From Bacillus sp. SM2101 (lineage in GTDB: Bacteria > Bacillota > Bacilli > Bacillales > SM2101), in NCBI RefSeq assembly GCF_018588585.1, contig NZ_JAEUFG010000004.1, positions 62,001-126,000 on the forward strand: a DNA stretch of 64,000 bases, in the 5' to 3' direction. Positions 25,312 through 34,866 of this stretch are shown here, piece after piece (positions within the stretch are counted from its first letter, which is position 1; each line of letters opens with the position of its first letter). The translations under genes were made by a program, and so were the position numbers. Under the pieces are notes generated by a model, which saw only the letters and a list, made by a program, of their open reading frames with translations, made no database searches and had not been told where the DNA came from.

Positions 25312-26663
25312 AAAATTGGCCCCTGTCAATTCAAATTTCTATTGTATTTGCTGGATTAATCATTTTTATCGGAGTGACATTAGTTACATTTATTCCTAAC
25401 ACATTAAACTCTTTTTTTACAAACGAAATTTTCACGACAATTGAAAACTCACAGCTACAGATGACCAATGATTATACACCTTCAGAAAACTCACTTGAAC
25501 AACAACAAAGTGAACAAAATGCGCGCTCCGTAAACCACGTTGTGTTAGATTTTAAGGGGAACATTGTAGAAAACGCTATCCTTCCAAAACAAACATTAGC
25601 CAACATGTACATTAATGCTCGGAGACAAAAGGAAGGAACTGCTCGTTATGAAACCCTTGTTCAAGGACAGACAATCTATTACACGATTAGTAAAATACAG
25701 ATATTGCGACAACCAAGGGTTGTTGAACAAGGTTTTATTATTTCTTTTATGTGGGATTCATACCGTAAAGAGCTAGTGCACACACTATTTTCTCGGTTAG
25801 TACAGTTAATGTTATTCGTCTTAATTGGTGGACTCTTATTAGCATTTTTGTTTGCAAAATGGGTATCAAAACCTATTGTTCAAATGAAAGAGCATGTACA
25901 TCATATTGCAAACAGACAGTGGGATGAACCAATGGTTGTTGAACGACGAGATGAAATAGGAGTTTTATCTCAATCGATAGAAAAAATGAGAGTACAGCTA
26001 AAAGAGCAGGATACAGCGCAACAAACCATGCTTCAACACGTATCTCACGATTTAAAAACACCTGTGATGGTCATACGAAGCTTTGCTCAAGCAATTCGTG
26101 ACGGAATTTATCCAAATGGTACGATAGAACAAACTGCTGAAACGATTGAAAACGAATCGAAAAGATTGGAAACAAAAATCAAGGACTTACTGTATCTTAC
26201 TAAGCTCAATTATCTCGCCCAGCAGCAAACTATGGATGAAACATTTAACGTAAAAGAGATCATTGAAGAGGTTTATTCGCAATTCCAGCTTCAACGTTCA
26301 GATATTCAATTTGAACTATCTCTTTTAAGCATTACGATAACTGGTGATCGTGAGCAATGGAGAATAGCCTTTGAAAATATTATTGATAATGCCTTAAGAT
26401 ATGTGAACAATATAATCAAAATTACTATGAATAGAGAATATGGACAAATAATTATTTCAATTTGGAACGATGGACCCACTATTCCAGATGATGAGATCGA
26501 AGACTTATTTAAGCCCTATACAAAAGGTAAGCAAGGAAATTTTGGCCTTGGGTTGACCATTGTAAAACGAATCGTAGATATACACAATGCAGAGATTACT
26601 GTCTTTAATAGAAATCATGGTGTGGAGTTTTTATTTCGAATTCCTCTATCGAAAAATGAATAA
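25308..26663 (+). CDS. cssS: CssS, secretion-stress sensor kinase
   Basis: A 451-residue sensor kinase, the same length as B. subtilis CssS. Helix 1 is at residues 8-29, the extracytoplasmic sensor at about 30-162, helix 2 at 165-184, and HAMP at about 185-236. The phosphoacceptor is H247 in HVSHDLKTPVMVIRSF. The N box reads IDNALRYVNN and the G2 region reads GNFGLGLTIVKRI. The start ATG overlaps the cssR stop (4 nt), giving coupled translation. It presumably responds to misfolded or overloaded export at the membrane-wall interface, as in B. subtilis. Confidence 0.92.
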   Translation: MKNWPLSIQISIVFAGLIIFIGVTLVTFIPNTLNSFFTNEIFTTIENSQLQMTNDYTPSENSLEQQQSEQNARSVNHVVLDFKGNIVENAILPKQTLANMYINARRQKEGTARYETLVQGQTIYYTISKIQILRQPRVVEQGFIISFMWDSYRKELVHTLFSRLVQLMLFVLIGGLLLAFLFAKWVSKPIVQMKEHVHHIANRQWDEPMVVERRDEIGVLSQSIEKMRVQLKEQDTAQQTMLQHVSHDLKTPVMVIRSFAQAIRDGIYPNGTIEQTAETIENESKRLETKIKDLLYLTKLNYLAQQQTMDETFNVKEIIEEVYSQFQLQRSDIQFELSLLSITITGDREQWRIAFENIIDNALRYVNNIIKITMNREYGQIIISIWNDGPTIPDDEIEDLFKPYTKGKQGNFGLGLTIVKRIVDIHNAEITVFNRNHGVEFLFRIPLSKNE

Positions 26664-26664
26664 G

Positions 26665-26751
26665 TTATTTTTTTCGCAATAACACCACTGCAAATAACAG
26701 ATAAAATAAAAGAAATATAAGGACTGGGATAACTACCTTAAGTTCCACCAT
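26665..26751 (-). CDS. Candidate 28-residue single-helix membrane peptide
   Basis: An open frame reads MVELKVVIPVLIFLLFYL and continues LFAVVLLRKK: one long hydrophobic helix and a basic RKK end. The ribosome site AAGGAG is 6-7 nt before the ATG, stronger than expected by chance. It ends 1 bp from the cssS stop on the opposite strand, so any transcript would be antisense to the cssS tail. No family is recognised. The combination of a good start, a membrane helix and a positive C terminus makes it a fair candidate for a real small protein. Confidence 0.5.
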   Translation of the reverse strand: MVELKVVIPVLIFLLFYLLFAVVLLRKK

Positions 26752-27062
26752 TATAACTCTCCTTATCACTTTGTATGAGGGACCACACCCTTAGTTTAAC
26801 AAACAGTATTAAGGAGAGTATAAACCATTTGTAAGAATATTATTAAGATGGTTAATTTTTGTCTCGTCCTCCATTCCTAATATATATGTCGTAAGTTTCC
26901 TTCCTTAAAAACAATGACAACTATACAATCTAGAAATTTAAGTAAATAACAACAGAACCTCATACATCTTCTCGAAAAAACAAAATTCGCAATATTTGAC
27001 ATTTTTCTTCGTTTAAAATATAATAAATTCTGGGAATATATTTTTTCCGAGGAGATCGATAT
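26752..27062. other. Gap between the small ORF and the GGDEF-EAL gene
   Basis: 311 bp of AT-rich DNA. It must carry the promoters of two divergent genes. A GAGGAG ribosome site at 27050-27055 belongs to the GGDEF-EAL gene. No repeat copy or hairpin is evident. Confidence 0.5.
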
Positions 27063-29585
27063 ATGACAATGAATAAATTTAACATTCATTTAAACAAAGA
27101 AGAACAACAATTCTCTGTTTTTACTTTTATCGCTTCTGTTATTTTTATGATAGCAGTGTTTTTTTTTAATAATACCCATGTCATCTCTGAACAATTTTAC
27201 TTTCCTATTTATATTATTGTCGGATTTATTTGTATAGCAGTTACCACTACTATCTCAACACAAAACGGATTTATTCCTCCCTCAAAAATGTCACGGCGAC
27301 AATTATACATAAGTACTACTTTTTGGACTCTCTCATTATTAAATCTATTTAGACTCTTGTCTTATGATGGAATGCCTCAGTTTATAGTCACCCATTCCAT
27401 AGAAACTTCTGCATGGTTCTGGATAATCATCCAAGTGTTATTAGCTTCATCATTATTTGTTATTTATTATTCTAATGATTTAGTACTGATCACACCTAAA
27501 AAGTGGATTATTTATAGTATTTCTACACTAGTATCAATTATCTTATTTATGTCACTTTCTAAATGGGCTATTCATTTTCCTAAGTTATACGACATGAATG
27601 GTGGCATAACACCGATACATAGACTTTTAACATACTTTGTATGCTTGTTCTATTTTGCAACTATTGTTATACTCCACAAACGTTACCGATCTGTTAAGAT
27701 GTATTCATATTTAATAATCATAAACGCACTAATCTTATTTATACTGGGTCAATTGTTGGTCATTTTTTCGCAATATCACCATGATTTCATAACCCTTCTT
27801 GGACACATATATTTTCTTATCGGAACTCTTTTCATGTTGAAAGGAATATACCTTACAACAATAGCAGGGCCAATGAATCAACAGCGAAGAGTAGAAAAGG
27901 CACTCTATACAAATGAAAAAAAATTATCCGTTATTGTTGAAACAATTCCAAGTTCAATTATTATTGTAAATCGAGAGGGCGACCTTACATTTATAAACCC
28001 TGCCTTTGAAAACTTAATTGGTTTAAAAAAAGAAGATATTCTACAAAAAAACGTAGCTGATCCTTTTTGGAAAATATCCAAACTAGATGGTACACCCATC
28101 CTTAGTAGTCAATTTATTTATGAACCCATATTAGCAACCAAAACTGCTATTATGAATAAACACTGCTTTCTTGAACATAGTGATGGTCATAAACTAGTTC
28201 TTTCTGTTAATGCTGCTCCTATATTTGATGACAATCAAGAAATTACGAATATTATATATTCACTAAATGATATTACTGCTTATTGGAAAGCCCAAAACAA
28301 GATTAATGAACTTGCTTTTTACGATGAATTGACACACCTACCCAACCGACAATTATTTATTAATAAAGTCAGTCAAGCAATAAAGAATCAGTTACTCGGC
28401 AAGAATATTGTCATATTGTATATAAATTTAGATCGCTTCGAAAACGTAAATCATTCGCTTGGACATGATTTAGGTGATTTGTTTTTACAAACGATTGCCA
28501 AAAGGCTTAATTCATTAACAAATGATCAAATTTCGGTTGCAAAGGTTAGTGCTGCTTTTGCAGTCTTGATTGAGGACATTCATGAACAACATGCAGATCA
28601 ATATGCACAAGATATATTATCAACAATCCAAGAACCAATTGTAGCCAAAGGCTTCACCTTCCATATTACAGCTAGTATTGGTATCTCAATATATCCAAAA
28701 CATGGAACAGATGTAGACACTCTTATAAAAAATGCTAGTACTGCACTATACAAGGCAAAAGAGGTTGGGAATACATATAAGACTTTTGATCAAGAAATGA
28801 CGAAAGAGGCATATGAACAGATCATGATCGAAAGTGAATTAAGAACTGCTATTGAAAAAAATGAATTAACATTGCATTATCAGCCTCAAATTAATGTTCT
28901 ATCTGGAGAAATAGTTGGTGTAGAAGCATTGATACGATGGGTTCATCCACAAAAAGGGTACATATCTCCTGCAACTTTCATTCCTATTGCTGAAAAGACA
29001 GGATTAATCGTACCTTTAGGACAATGGGTATTAGAAACAACTTGCCAACAACTGAAAAAATGGCATAACAAAGGATTTAATACATTAAAGGCATCGGTTA
29101 ATTTGTCAATGCGCCAATTTTTTCAACATAATCTAAGGGACACAGTTCAACATGCTTTAATTAAGTCACAGCTTGACCCACATTTCCTAGAACTAGAAGT
29201 AACAGAAAGTGTAACAATTGATATAGATAGAGCACTTAATGTACTTGATGATTTAAAAAAAATCGGGGTTCAAATCGCAATTGATGATTTCGGAACAGGT
29301 TATAGTTCTCTTAGTCATATAAAAAATTTTCCAGTAGATAAATTAAAAATTGATAAATCTTTTATATGTGATATAACAAATAACCCGAAGGATGCTGCTA
29401 TTGTCTCTAGTATTACAACAATGGCCCAACAGTTAAACCTTAAGGTCATAGCAGAAGGCGTTGAAACTGAGGAACAAGTAAAATACTTAAATAAATTACG
29501 ATGCCATACAATTCAAGGTTATTACTATAGTAAACCTATAACAGCAGAGTCTTTTGAAGATTTGCTAAAACCTAAAGTATCATAA
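27063..29585 (+). CDS. Membrane PAS-GGDEF-EAL cyclic-di-GMP protein
   Basis: An 840-residue protein. An N-terminal membrane sensor of about 8 helices (residues 15-265) is followed by a PAS domain (about 280-400), a GGDEF domain (about 410-575) and an EAL domain (about 585-835). The GGDEF active site is replaced by VSAAF (in KVSAAFAVLIED), so cyclase activity is unlikely. The EAL domain keeps VEALIRW, ESVTIDIDRA, DDFGTGYSSL and AEGVET, the metal and catalytic motifs of c-di-GMP phosphodiesterases. I infer that it lowers c-di-GMP in response to a membrane or PAS signal. It is monocistronic with a shared terminator downstream. Confidence 0.93.
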   Translation: MTMNKFNIHLNKEEQQFSVFTFIASVIFMIAVFFFNNTHVISEQFYFPIYIIVGFICIAVTTTISTQNGFIPPSKMSRRQLYISTTFWTLSLLNLFRLLSYDGMPQFIVTHSIETSAWFWIIIQVLLASSLFVIYYSNDLVLITPKKWIIYSISTLVSIILFMSLSKWAIHFPKLYDMNGGITPIHRLLTYFVCLFYFATIVILHKRYRSVKMYSYLIIINALILFILGQLLVIFSQYHHDFITLLGHIYFLIGTLFMLKGIYLTTIAGPMNQQRRVEKALYTNEKKLSVIVETIPSSIIIVNREGDLTFINPAFENLIGLKKEDILQKNVADPFWKISKLDGTPILSSQFIYEPILATKTAIMNKHCFLEHSDGHKLVLSVNAAPIFDDNQEITNIIYSLNDITAYWKAQNKINELAFYDELTHLPNRQLFINKVSQAIKNQLLGKNIVILYINLDRFENVNHSLGHDLGDLFLQTIAKRLNSLTNDQISVAKVSAAFAVLIEDIHEQHADQYAQDILSTIQEPIVAKGFTFHITASIGISIYPKHGTDVDTLIKNASTALYKAKEVGNTYKTFDQEMTKEAYEQIMIESELRTAIEKNELTLHYQPQINVLSGEIVGVEALIRWVHPQKGYISPATFIPIAEKTGLIVPLGQWVLETTCQQLKKWHNKGFNTLKASVNLSMRQFFQHNLRDTVQHALIKSQLDPHFLELEVTESVTIDIDRALNVLDDLKKIGVQIAIDDFGTGYSSLSHIKNFPVDKLKIDKSFICDITNNPKDAAIVSSITTMAQQLNLKVIAEGVETEEQVKYLNKLRCHTIQGYYYSKPITAESFEDLLKPKVS

Positions 29586-29614
29586 GTGAACTGAAGAAAA
29601 CTTGAATAGTAGTA

Positions 29615-29644
29615 AATCAGGTGGGAAGCCTACTCCACCTGATT
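29615..29644. terminator. Bidirectional terminator between convergent genes
   Basis: A 10-bp stem AATCAGGTGG / CCACCTGATT with a 10-nt loop, then GAAAAATC. The arms are identical to those of the hairpin at 17194-17225. Confidence 0.75.
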
Positions 29645-29650
29645 GAAAAA

Positions 29651-30769
29651 TCAATCAAAAAAAATCTGCTTCCTTATCTCTTCAATCTCAAGTTTCCAAG
29701 GATCAATAAATGAGTTTCTTGTAACATAGAAATGTATAATTTTTTGAACCGCCCCTAAGTCTTCTCCATAATATTCAATTTTTAGAGGAATGTCTACAAC
29801 AAGAGATCCAGTGCTGTTTTCAGAAGGTATGGGTGATGTTCGGGCAATCCCTTCTAATGAATTAAATTTGTTGAAATAGTCCTCTGCAACCATTCTTTTA
29901 TCTCCTATTATACTTGCTGAAAATATATGTAAGTCGCGTTGGTTGACACTAAACAAAAAAGAATCAATTAGCTCCATTGGAGATATAGATAAAAAATATT
30001 CACCAGTGATGCCTGCTGCTTTTCGAACCATTAATTGATGAGAGAAATCTTCACTTCTTGATGAATGGGTTGTACTAGATTTGAAATGTATACAAAAGTG
30101 CCCGGGGAATCCATTGATTAAAGCACCACTTCCGTGAGGCATACCATGCATTGAAGCAGCAATTTTCTGATGATCAGCCATAATAATGATTGCACGTCTA
30201 TTCCAGCTCCACTTCCCATTAAATATTTGTTTCATGATTTTGGTATCCTCTTTTGTAATTGGCTGGACGTCAGCATGCTTACTTCCTGCTCTTCGTTGAC
30301 CATTGAAGGATAAACCTGTTTCAATATCAATAATTTTAAACGTACTATACTTTGGAATTATCTCATTAACTTGTTCCCAGGGGATGATCGTACCATAGTG
30401 CTGAGCTTTAAGTTTTTGTTGTATATCTTTAAGTTGTGAAACTAACTTACTTGGAATATTCCACTTTTTTTGTTGTTTAATATTGTAAAGTTGCCAGTTG
30501 CTATTTACATAAAACTTTTGGTTCACTCCATTACTTTTTATTACGACAAAAGTATCTGTTAACGGCATATGCTCTGTTGTATGCACACCTTTACTGTCTT
30601 TTAACTTTGAAATAATTTCCTTTGATTTTATCGTCATTTTACTTTCGTAAAGAGATGTTGGTGAGGATTTCACAATAATTGTTACTGTATGATTTTGCTT
30701 GGCCGCAGCAATTGAACTTGACATTCCAAAACTAATAAATAATATTACAAAGAAAATTGTTAATCTCAT
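29651..30769 (-). CDS. Secreted protein of unknown function with a conserved His/Cys module
   Basis: A 372-residue exported protein with signal peptide MRLTIFFVILFISFGMSSSI cleaved near AAAKQ. The middle (about residues 145-255) holds a striking conserved-looking block: NGQRRAGSKHADVQPITKED, then WSWNRRAIIIM, ASMHGMPHGSGALI, GFPGHFCIHFKSS and a later HQLMVRKAAG. The paired His residues and the Cys in GHFCIHF recall a thiol active site such as that of L,D-transpeptidases, but the order differs and I do not claim the family. The C-terminal part has a beta-rich appearance. It is monocistronic and starts with a weak AGGGAAGAG site. Confidence 0.8.
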   Translation of the reverse strand: MRLTIFFVILFISFGMSSSIAAAKQNHTVTIIVKSSPTSLYESKMTIKSKEIISKLKDSKGVHTTEHMPLTDTFVVIKSNGVNQKFYVNSNWQLYNIKQQKKWNIPSKLVSQLKDIQQKLKAQHYGTIIPWEQVNEIIPKYSTFKIIDIETGLSFNGQRRAGSKHADVQPITKEDTKIMKQIFNGKWSWNRRAIIIMADHQKIAASMHGMPHGSGALINGFPGHFCIHFKSSTTHSSRSEDFSHQLMVRKAAGITGEYFLSISPMELIDSFLFSVNQRDLHIFSASIIGDKRMVAEDYFNKFNSLEGIARTSPIPSENSTGSLVVDIPLKIEYYGEDLGAVQKIIHFYVTRNSFIDPWKLEIEEIRKQIFFD

Positions 30770-30856
30770 GCTCTTCCCTCTTCAAATATTAATATGTATA
30801 CCCAATTATTATTTACAAGAACATGACTGATACTCATAGTAAAACTTGGTCACTCG

Positions 30857-30892
30857 AAAAAAGCTTGTAGAACTTTCGCTCTACAAGCTTTT
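30857..30892 (-). terminator. Terminator for the pepA transcript
   Basis: A 13-bp stem AAAAGCTTGTAGA / TCTACAAGCTTTT with an 8-nt loop; the minus strand continues with TTCG after six T. It lies about 250 nt past the pepA stop, beyond the TIR repeat, so the repeat would be in the pepA 3' UTR. Confidence 0.85.
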
Positions 30893-30947
30893 AATTACTT
30901 CCTCATTCGTACCCTATACTGTAATTGCTGTTTCAATTCTTTGCTAC

Positions 30948-31084
30948 ATGCTGTTTTCGTATTAATTGTTGTTTTTCGTACTAGTTAATAAACACGGATA
31001 CAACTAAAGCTTCGTATCATCTTTTCTTCTAAAAAATGATGATACATTTTTTGTAAATAACAACAAAGGTTACGAAAGAAGCTT
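30948..31084 (+). repeat. TIR repeat, plus orientation
   Basis: Left end ATGCTGTTTTCGTATTAATT then GTTGTTTTTCGTACTAG, core-like CTTCGTATCATCTTTTC, right end AACAACAAAGGTTACGAAAG. It sits between the pepA stop and its terminator. Confidence 0.85.
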
Positions 31085-31148
31085 GCGAAAAACAATCACA
31101 AAATATTTGATTTAGTAACAGTAGCGATGAAGCTTGGGCATCAAACCT

Positions 31149-32654
31149 TTAGTCATTACTGTCACTAAATCGTTCAACAAATGTTGCTAGTGTTCTTACC
31201 ATTACTCCTGTAGGACCTGCAGGACCTAATTCATGTTGAGACCTAGTTGTTGCAGTTCCAGCAATATCAAGATGAACCCAAGGTGTATCCTCTGCAAATT
31301 CACCAATGAACGTTCCTGCCATAATGGCATGACCTTCCCGCCCAGGTGAGTTATTTAAATCTGCCATTTTACTATTACGTACTCTTTCTTTGTCTTTTTC
31401 TGTAATTGGTAAACGCCAAATTGGTTCGCTAGCTTCATAAGACGCTTCAAGTAGCTTTTCAAACAGCGGTTCATTATTTGTCATTGCACCTGTCATATCT
31501 TCGCCTAAAGCAACGATAACACCACCAGTTAATGTAGCAACATCAATAAGGTAATTAGCTCCGTGCTGCTTTGCATATGTTATTCCATCTGCCAACGCTA
31601 ATCTACCTTCTGCATCTGTATTTAGTACTTCAATAGTCTTCCCACTCATTGCAGTAATGACATCATCAGGTTTCAGTGCGTTACCACTAATCATGTTGTC
31701 AGTTGATGGTATAACAGCAACTACATTTTGATCTGGACGTAACTCTCCAATCACTTCCATAGCACCAAGTACAGATGCTGCCCCACCCATATCTGATTTC
31801 ATACCTACAATTCCATTTTTAGGTTTAATTGAGTAACCACCTGTATCAAAAGTTATACCTTTCCCGATTAAGCCAATCACGTTTTCCCATTTCTCTTGTG
31901 CTTGATATTTTAGTACAATCATTTTAGGTGGTTCAACAGAGCCTTGATTTACCGCAAGAAATGCGCCCATACCTAATTTTTCCATATCTTCTTTTTCTAA
32001 AATCTCATACTCAAATTCATACCTTTTTGCTAGTTCAATAGCATAATTTGCCATATCAGTTGCAGTTAGCATATTTCCAGGTAAATTTACAAGTGTGCGT
32101 GCAGAGTTTGTACCTTTTCCATATGCATATCCAACTGCCAGACTAGCCTCAATTTCCTTAATATCATGTTCGCTGTATACTGTTATATGTGTTATTTCTT
32201 TTTTAGGTTCATTCGCCTTTTGTTTATAGTTAGCAAATTGATATGTAGCTAGTGGTAACGCTTCACCTATGGCATGTGATGTATCAAATACATCGATATT
32301 TTTTGTTGCAAACGAATCTACTGCAATTGCGACCTCTTCAAATTTCTCATTTCTTAGTTGTTTAAATAATTTACCAAAAGCTTGTTGAGCAATCTCAAAT
32401 GTAAGTTGTTCTTCTTTTCCTAAGCCAACGAAATAAAAACGCTTTATAGGTGATTTTCCTAGTGTATGTACTTTTGAAATAACCTTCTTCTTTGCTGAAA
32501 TATCCCCATCCTTTAACATGTTAGTAATTTGACCTTCCAGAACAGTGTCAACCTCAGCAGCTAAGCCACTCAACTGTTTATTTTTCTCAAATAAACCGAT
32601 GACAATGACTTCACATGATTGAGTAAAATCTAAATCATTTTTCACAATAAACAT
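31149..32654 (-). CDS. pepA: Leucyl aminopeptidase (M17)
   Basis: A 501-residue cytosolic aminopeptidase corresponding to B. subtilis YuiE. The two-metal site is seen in [16 protein letters not shown], then GMKSDMGGA, and the M17 signature [13 protein letters not shown]. The N-terminal half is the variable oligomerisation domain. It removes N-terminal residues, preferably Leu, in peptide turnover. I chose the ATG of [12 protein letters not shown], with GGAGGTG 7 nt upstream. It is followed by a long 3' region with a TIR repeat and then a strong terminator. The DUF309 gene lies 59 bp upstream on the same strand and may be co-transcribed. Confidence 0.96.
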   Translation of the reverse strand: MFIVKNDLDFTQSCEVIVIGLFEKNKQLSGLAAEVDTVLEGQITNMLKDGDISAKKKVISKVHTLGKSPIKRFYFVGLGKEEQLTFEIAQQAFGKLFKQLRNEKFEEVAIAVDSFATKNIDVFDTSHAIGEALPLATYQFANYKQKANEPKKEITHITVYSEHDIKEIEASLAVGYAYGKGTNSARTLVNLPGNMLTATDMANYAIELAKRYEFEYEILEKEDMEKLGMGAFLAVNQGSVEPPKMIVLKYQAQEKWENVIGLIGKGITFDTGGYSIKPKNGIVGMKSDMGGAASVLGAMEVIGELRPDQNVVAVIPSTDNMISGNALKPDDVITAMSGKTIEVLNTDAEGRLALADGITYAKQHGANYLIDVATLTGGVIVALGEDMTGAMTNNEPLFEKLLEASYEASEPIWRLPITEKDKERVRNSKMADLNNSPGREGHAIMAGTFIGEFAEDTPWVHLDIAGTATTRSQHELGPAGPTGVMVRTLATFVERFSDSND

Positions 32655-32713
32655 TGTAATACACCTCCACATATATGATAACGAATAAATTTACAAAAAG
32701 AAAACATTTCAAA

Positions 32714-33103
32714 TTATTCTTCTCGTTCCTCATTTAAGTATAATAATAATGTAGGTAGTTTAGGCAAACCATCAATGTGTTCGAAAGAAACCCGATCCAC
32801 ATCTTGTGGTATAATAATAAGGCATTTTTCAATAAATTCATTGACTTCTTCCAAATTAATACCCCAATAAGATGGACGGTATTTCTGAATATATTGATGC
32901 CCTGCTCTCATCATTAAACGTGCGCCTTCTACATTTCCATAGCCATAATGATAAAGCGCTACTGTCATTTGAAGAAGTCCTTTTAAAAAGTAATTATGCT
33001 TTTCAGTCATCCATATTTCTTCAAGAAGGTCATGACATGTGTAATAATCTCCTTCATTAAATTTAATAAAAAATTGATAGTATTCTAATGGATAATTGGC
33101 CAA
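32714..33103 (-). CDS. DUF309 family protein
   Basis: A 129-residue helical protein. The DUF309 hallmark YTCHDLLEEIWMTE is at about residues 21-34, with the following FLKGLLQMTVALYHYGYGN. The His and Glu pattern suggests a metal-binding four-helix fold. Function unknown. It resembles B. subtilis YpuF in family only. The start has TTTGGAGGTAAAATACTTT upstream of the ATG, with a long spacing. It is probably co-transcribed with pepA. Confidence 0.88.
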   Translation of the reverse strand: MANYPLEYYQFFIKFNEGDYYTCHDLLEEIWMTEKHNYFLKGLLQMTVALYHYGYGNVEGARLMMRAGHQYIQKYRPSYWGINLEEVNEFIEKCLIIIPQDVDRVSFEHIDGLPKLPTLLLYLNEEREE

Positions 33104-33267
33104 AGTATTTTACCTCCAAAAAGCGTAAGCGCTCGCACTTCTAAATGGGTGAGCACTTTAGCTAGATCTTTTAAGGTATCCCTTGGGGATGAATGGTGAA
33201 ACTGGACATTTAGAAAAGCGTATCATATTCTTTTAATTATATCAGCAAGAAAGGGCGTTTTAGTCAA

Positions 33268-33747
33268 ATGGAATTAATGTCAAATTTTCCTTTATGGTCT
33301 GCATTACTTGCAATCTTCTTTGCACAATTTGTCAAAGTTCCAATTCAGTTTTTTGCTACTAAAAAAATTGATTGGTCATTACTAACTAGTACAGGAGGAA
33401 TGCCCAGCTCTCATTCGGCTGCTGTAACAGCATTAACGACAGGCATTGCTATAGAAGAGGGGTTTGGTTCACCTATATTTGCACTATCGACTGTATTTGC
33501 AATTATCGTTATGTTTGATGCAACTGGTGTCAGACGCCACGCCGGTGAACAAGCAACTGTGTTAAATCAACTAGTGTCAGACTTCAATAAATTCGTTGGA
33601 GAAGCAAAATTATGGCCTAAAAAACCTCAAGAAGAAAAGCGTAAGGAGTTGAAAGAATTATTAGGTCACCAGCCTATTGAAGTGTTCTTTGGTGGCTTAA
33701 CTGGAATTTTTTTAACGCTCCTTTTACAATATTTGATTAGCATGTAA
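33268..33747 (+). CDS. yuiD: YuiD, divergent PAP2-related (DUF212) membrane protein
   Basis: A 159-residue membrane protein of the DUF212 family. The phosphatase-like motif GGMPSSHSAAVTAL is at about residues 47-60, and VRRHAGEQA at about 90-98. The remaining PAP2 motifs are short or absent, so it is a divergent relative of acid phosphatase/haloperoxidase proteins. Helices are at the N terminus, the middle and the C-terminal end. It keeps its usual B. subtilis position next to pepA (yuiE) and yuiC. The ribosome site AAAGGG is 12 nt away, which is long. Confidence 0.9.
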   Translation: MELMSNFPLWSALLAIFFAQFVKVPIQFFATKKIDWSLLTSTGGMPSSHSAAVTALTTGIAIEEGFGSPIFALSTVFAIIVMFDATGVRRHAGEQATVLNQLVSDFNKFVGEAKLWPKKPQEEKRKELKELLGHQPIEVFFGGLTGIFLTLLLQYLISM

Positions 33748-33750
33748 AAA

Positions 33751-33780
33751 ATGGTGACTCAATAATTTATGAGTCACCAT
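33751..33780 (-). terminator. Hairpin between convergent yuiD and yuiC
   Basis: A perfect 11-bp stem ATGGTGACTCA / TGAGTCACCAT with an 8-nt loop; the minus strand continues with six T. It probably serves both genes but best fits the minus strand. Confidence 0.8.
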
Positions 33781-33926
33781 CACCTTTATGTTAGGCTAAT
33801 TATATTGATTATTATTTTTTGTATAACCAAATCAATTTGTACAAAACTAAAATTCATGGTCCCATGGCATACGTTTAAAACTACCTCTTGCTGTTCTAAC
33901 AACAAAACTTTTGAAAAAAACTTATA

Positions 33927-34640
33927 TTAATTTTTTGAGTTTATATATTGTTGTCTAAACACTTGCATAGATTCATTTTCATTTAAGACCGTTAAATCTT
34001 GCTCAGTAAGCTTACCTGATCCTCGCTCAATAATATAAACTTCAACAGTTTTTTTACCCCATTCTTCATACACTTCTTCAACAGTTTCGTAGTACAAATC
34101 AATTTTATTACCTTTAATGGCACCGCCTTTATCCGCAACAACACCATACCCATAATCCGGGATAAATAAAATTGTTCCAATTGGAAAAACTCTAAGGTCT
34201 GCAGCTACAGTTGAATATAAATCTCTTTTCACCTTCACCCCAGAGTATGTAATACCATATTGTGGATGACTTGGTGTTTTTCCAGTTGACTCAAAGCCTG
34301 CAGTATATCCTGTTGCTGTCACCTTCATTGAAGGATATTTACTCCAGTCAAGATCCTCAAGACTTAGTTCCGCATTTACCTCTTCACTTGATGAAATTTC
34401 AGTTGGATTTACAGCAATTCTGTTTAACAATTTTGAAGGTAAACTTATGTCCCTCTGTAAATAATTATATTCCGGTAAAAACTCTTCCTGTACTAAAGTA
34501 GATTTATGATAGTTATTTTGCACCCAACCGATAATTGACTTAGCCTCAACACCGGAAAATGACTGAAAAGTAACAAATAACGCAGCAACCAACAGCATAG
34601 TCATTACTGCTCTTCTAGTAATAGTTCTTAGTAAACTCAT
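33927..34640 (-). CDS. yuiC: YuiC, secreted 3D-domain muralytic protein
   Basis: A 237-residue exported protein. The signal segment [20 protein letters not shown] is followed by a short Ser/Glu-rich linker and a C-terminal 3D domain (about residues 105-205). The three conserved Asp are seen in [24 protein letters not shown] and NKIDLYY. 3D-domain proteins resemble MltA-type lytic transglycosylases; B. subtilis YuiC is a stationary-phase muralytic enzyme of this type. An RBS of AGGAGTG precedes the start. The leader contains a long imperfect inverted repeat (CTCTCACGAAT / ATTCATGAGAG). Confidence 0.9.
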   Translation of the reverse strand: MSLLRTITRRAVMTMLLVAALFVTFQSFSGVEAKSIIGWVQNNYHKSTLVQEEFLPEYNYLQRDISLPSKLLNRIAVNPTEISSSEEVNAELSLEDLDWSKYPSMKVTATGYTAGFESTGKTPSHPQYGITYSGVKVKRDLYSTVAADLRVFPIGTILFIPDYGYGVVADKGGAIKGNKIDLYYETVEEVYEEWGKKTVEVYIIERGSGKLTEQDLTVLNENESMQVFRQQYINSKN

Positions 34641-34837
34641 TTTTTATTTTTCACTCCTCTCACGAATCTATTACTTTCCAAAAAGAGAAAGAAATATTCA
34701 TGAGAGAGGAAAAATTATTGTAACTATAGCATATCGATTGAAATTTGATTGACGATGTCACTTAGTTAAAACAATGAAATTATCACGTTATTGTTGAGAT
34801 ATTCGATATGTGAAAATAACAAAAATTAACAACAAAA

Positions 34838-34862
34838 AAAAGACCTCAAAATTTTGAGATCT
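34838..34862 (-). terminator. yuiB terminator
   Basis: A near-perfect palindrome AGATCTCAAAATTTTGAGGT then CT, followed on the minus strand by eight T. It abuts the yuiB stop codon. Confidence 0.9.
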
Positions 34863-34866
34863 CCAT

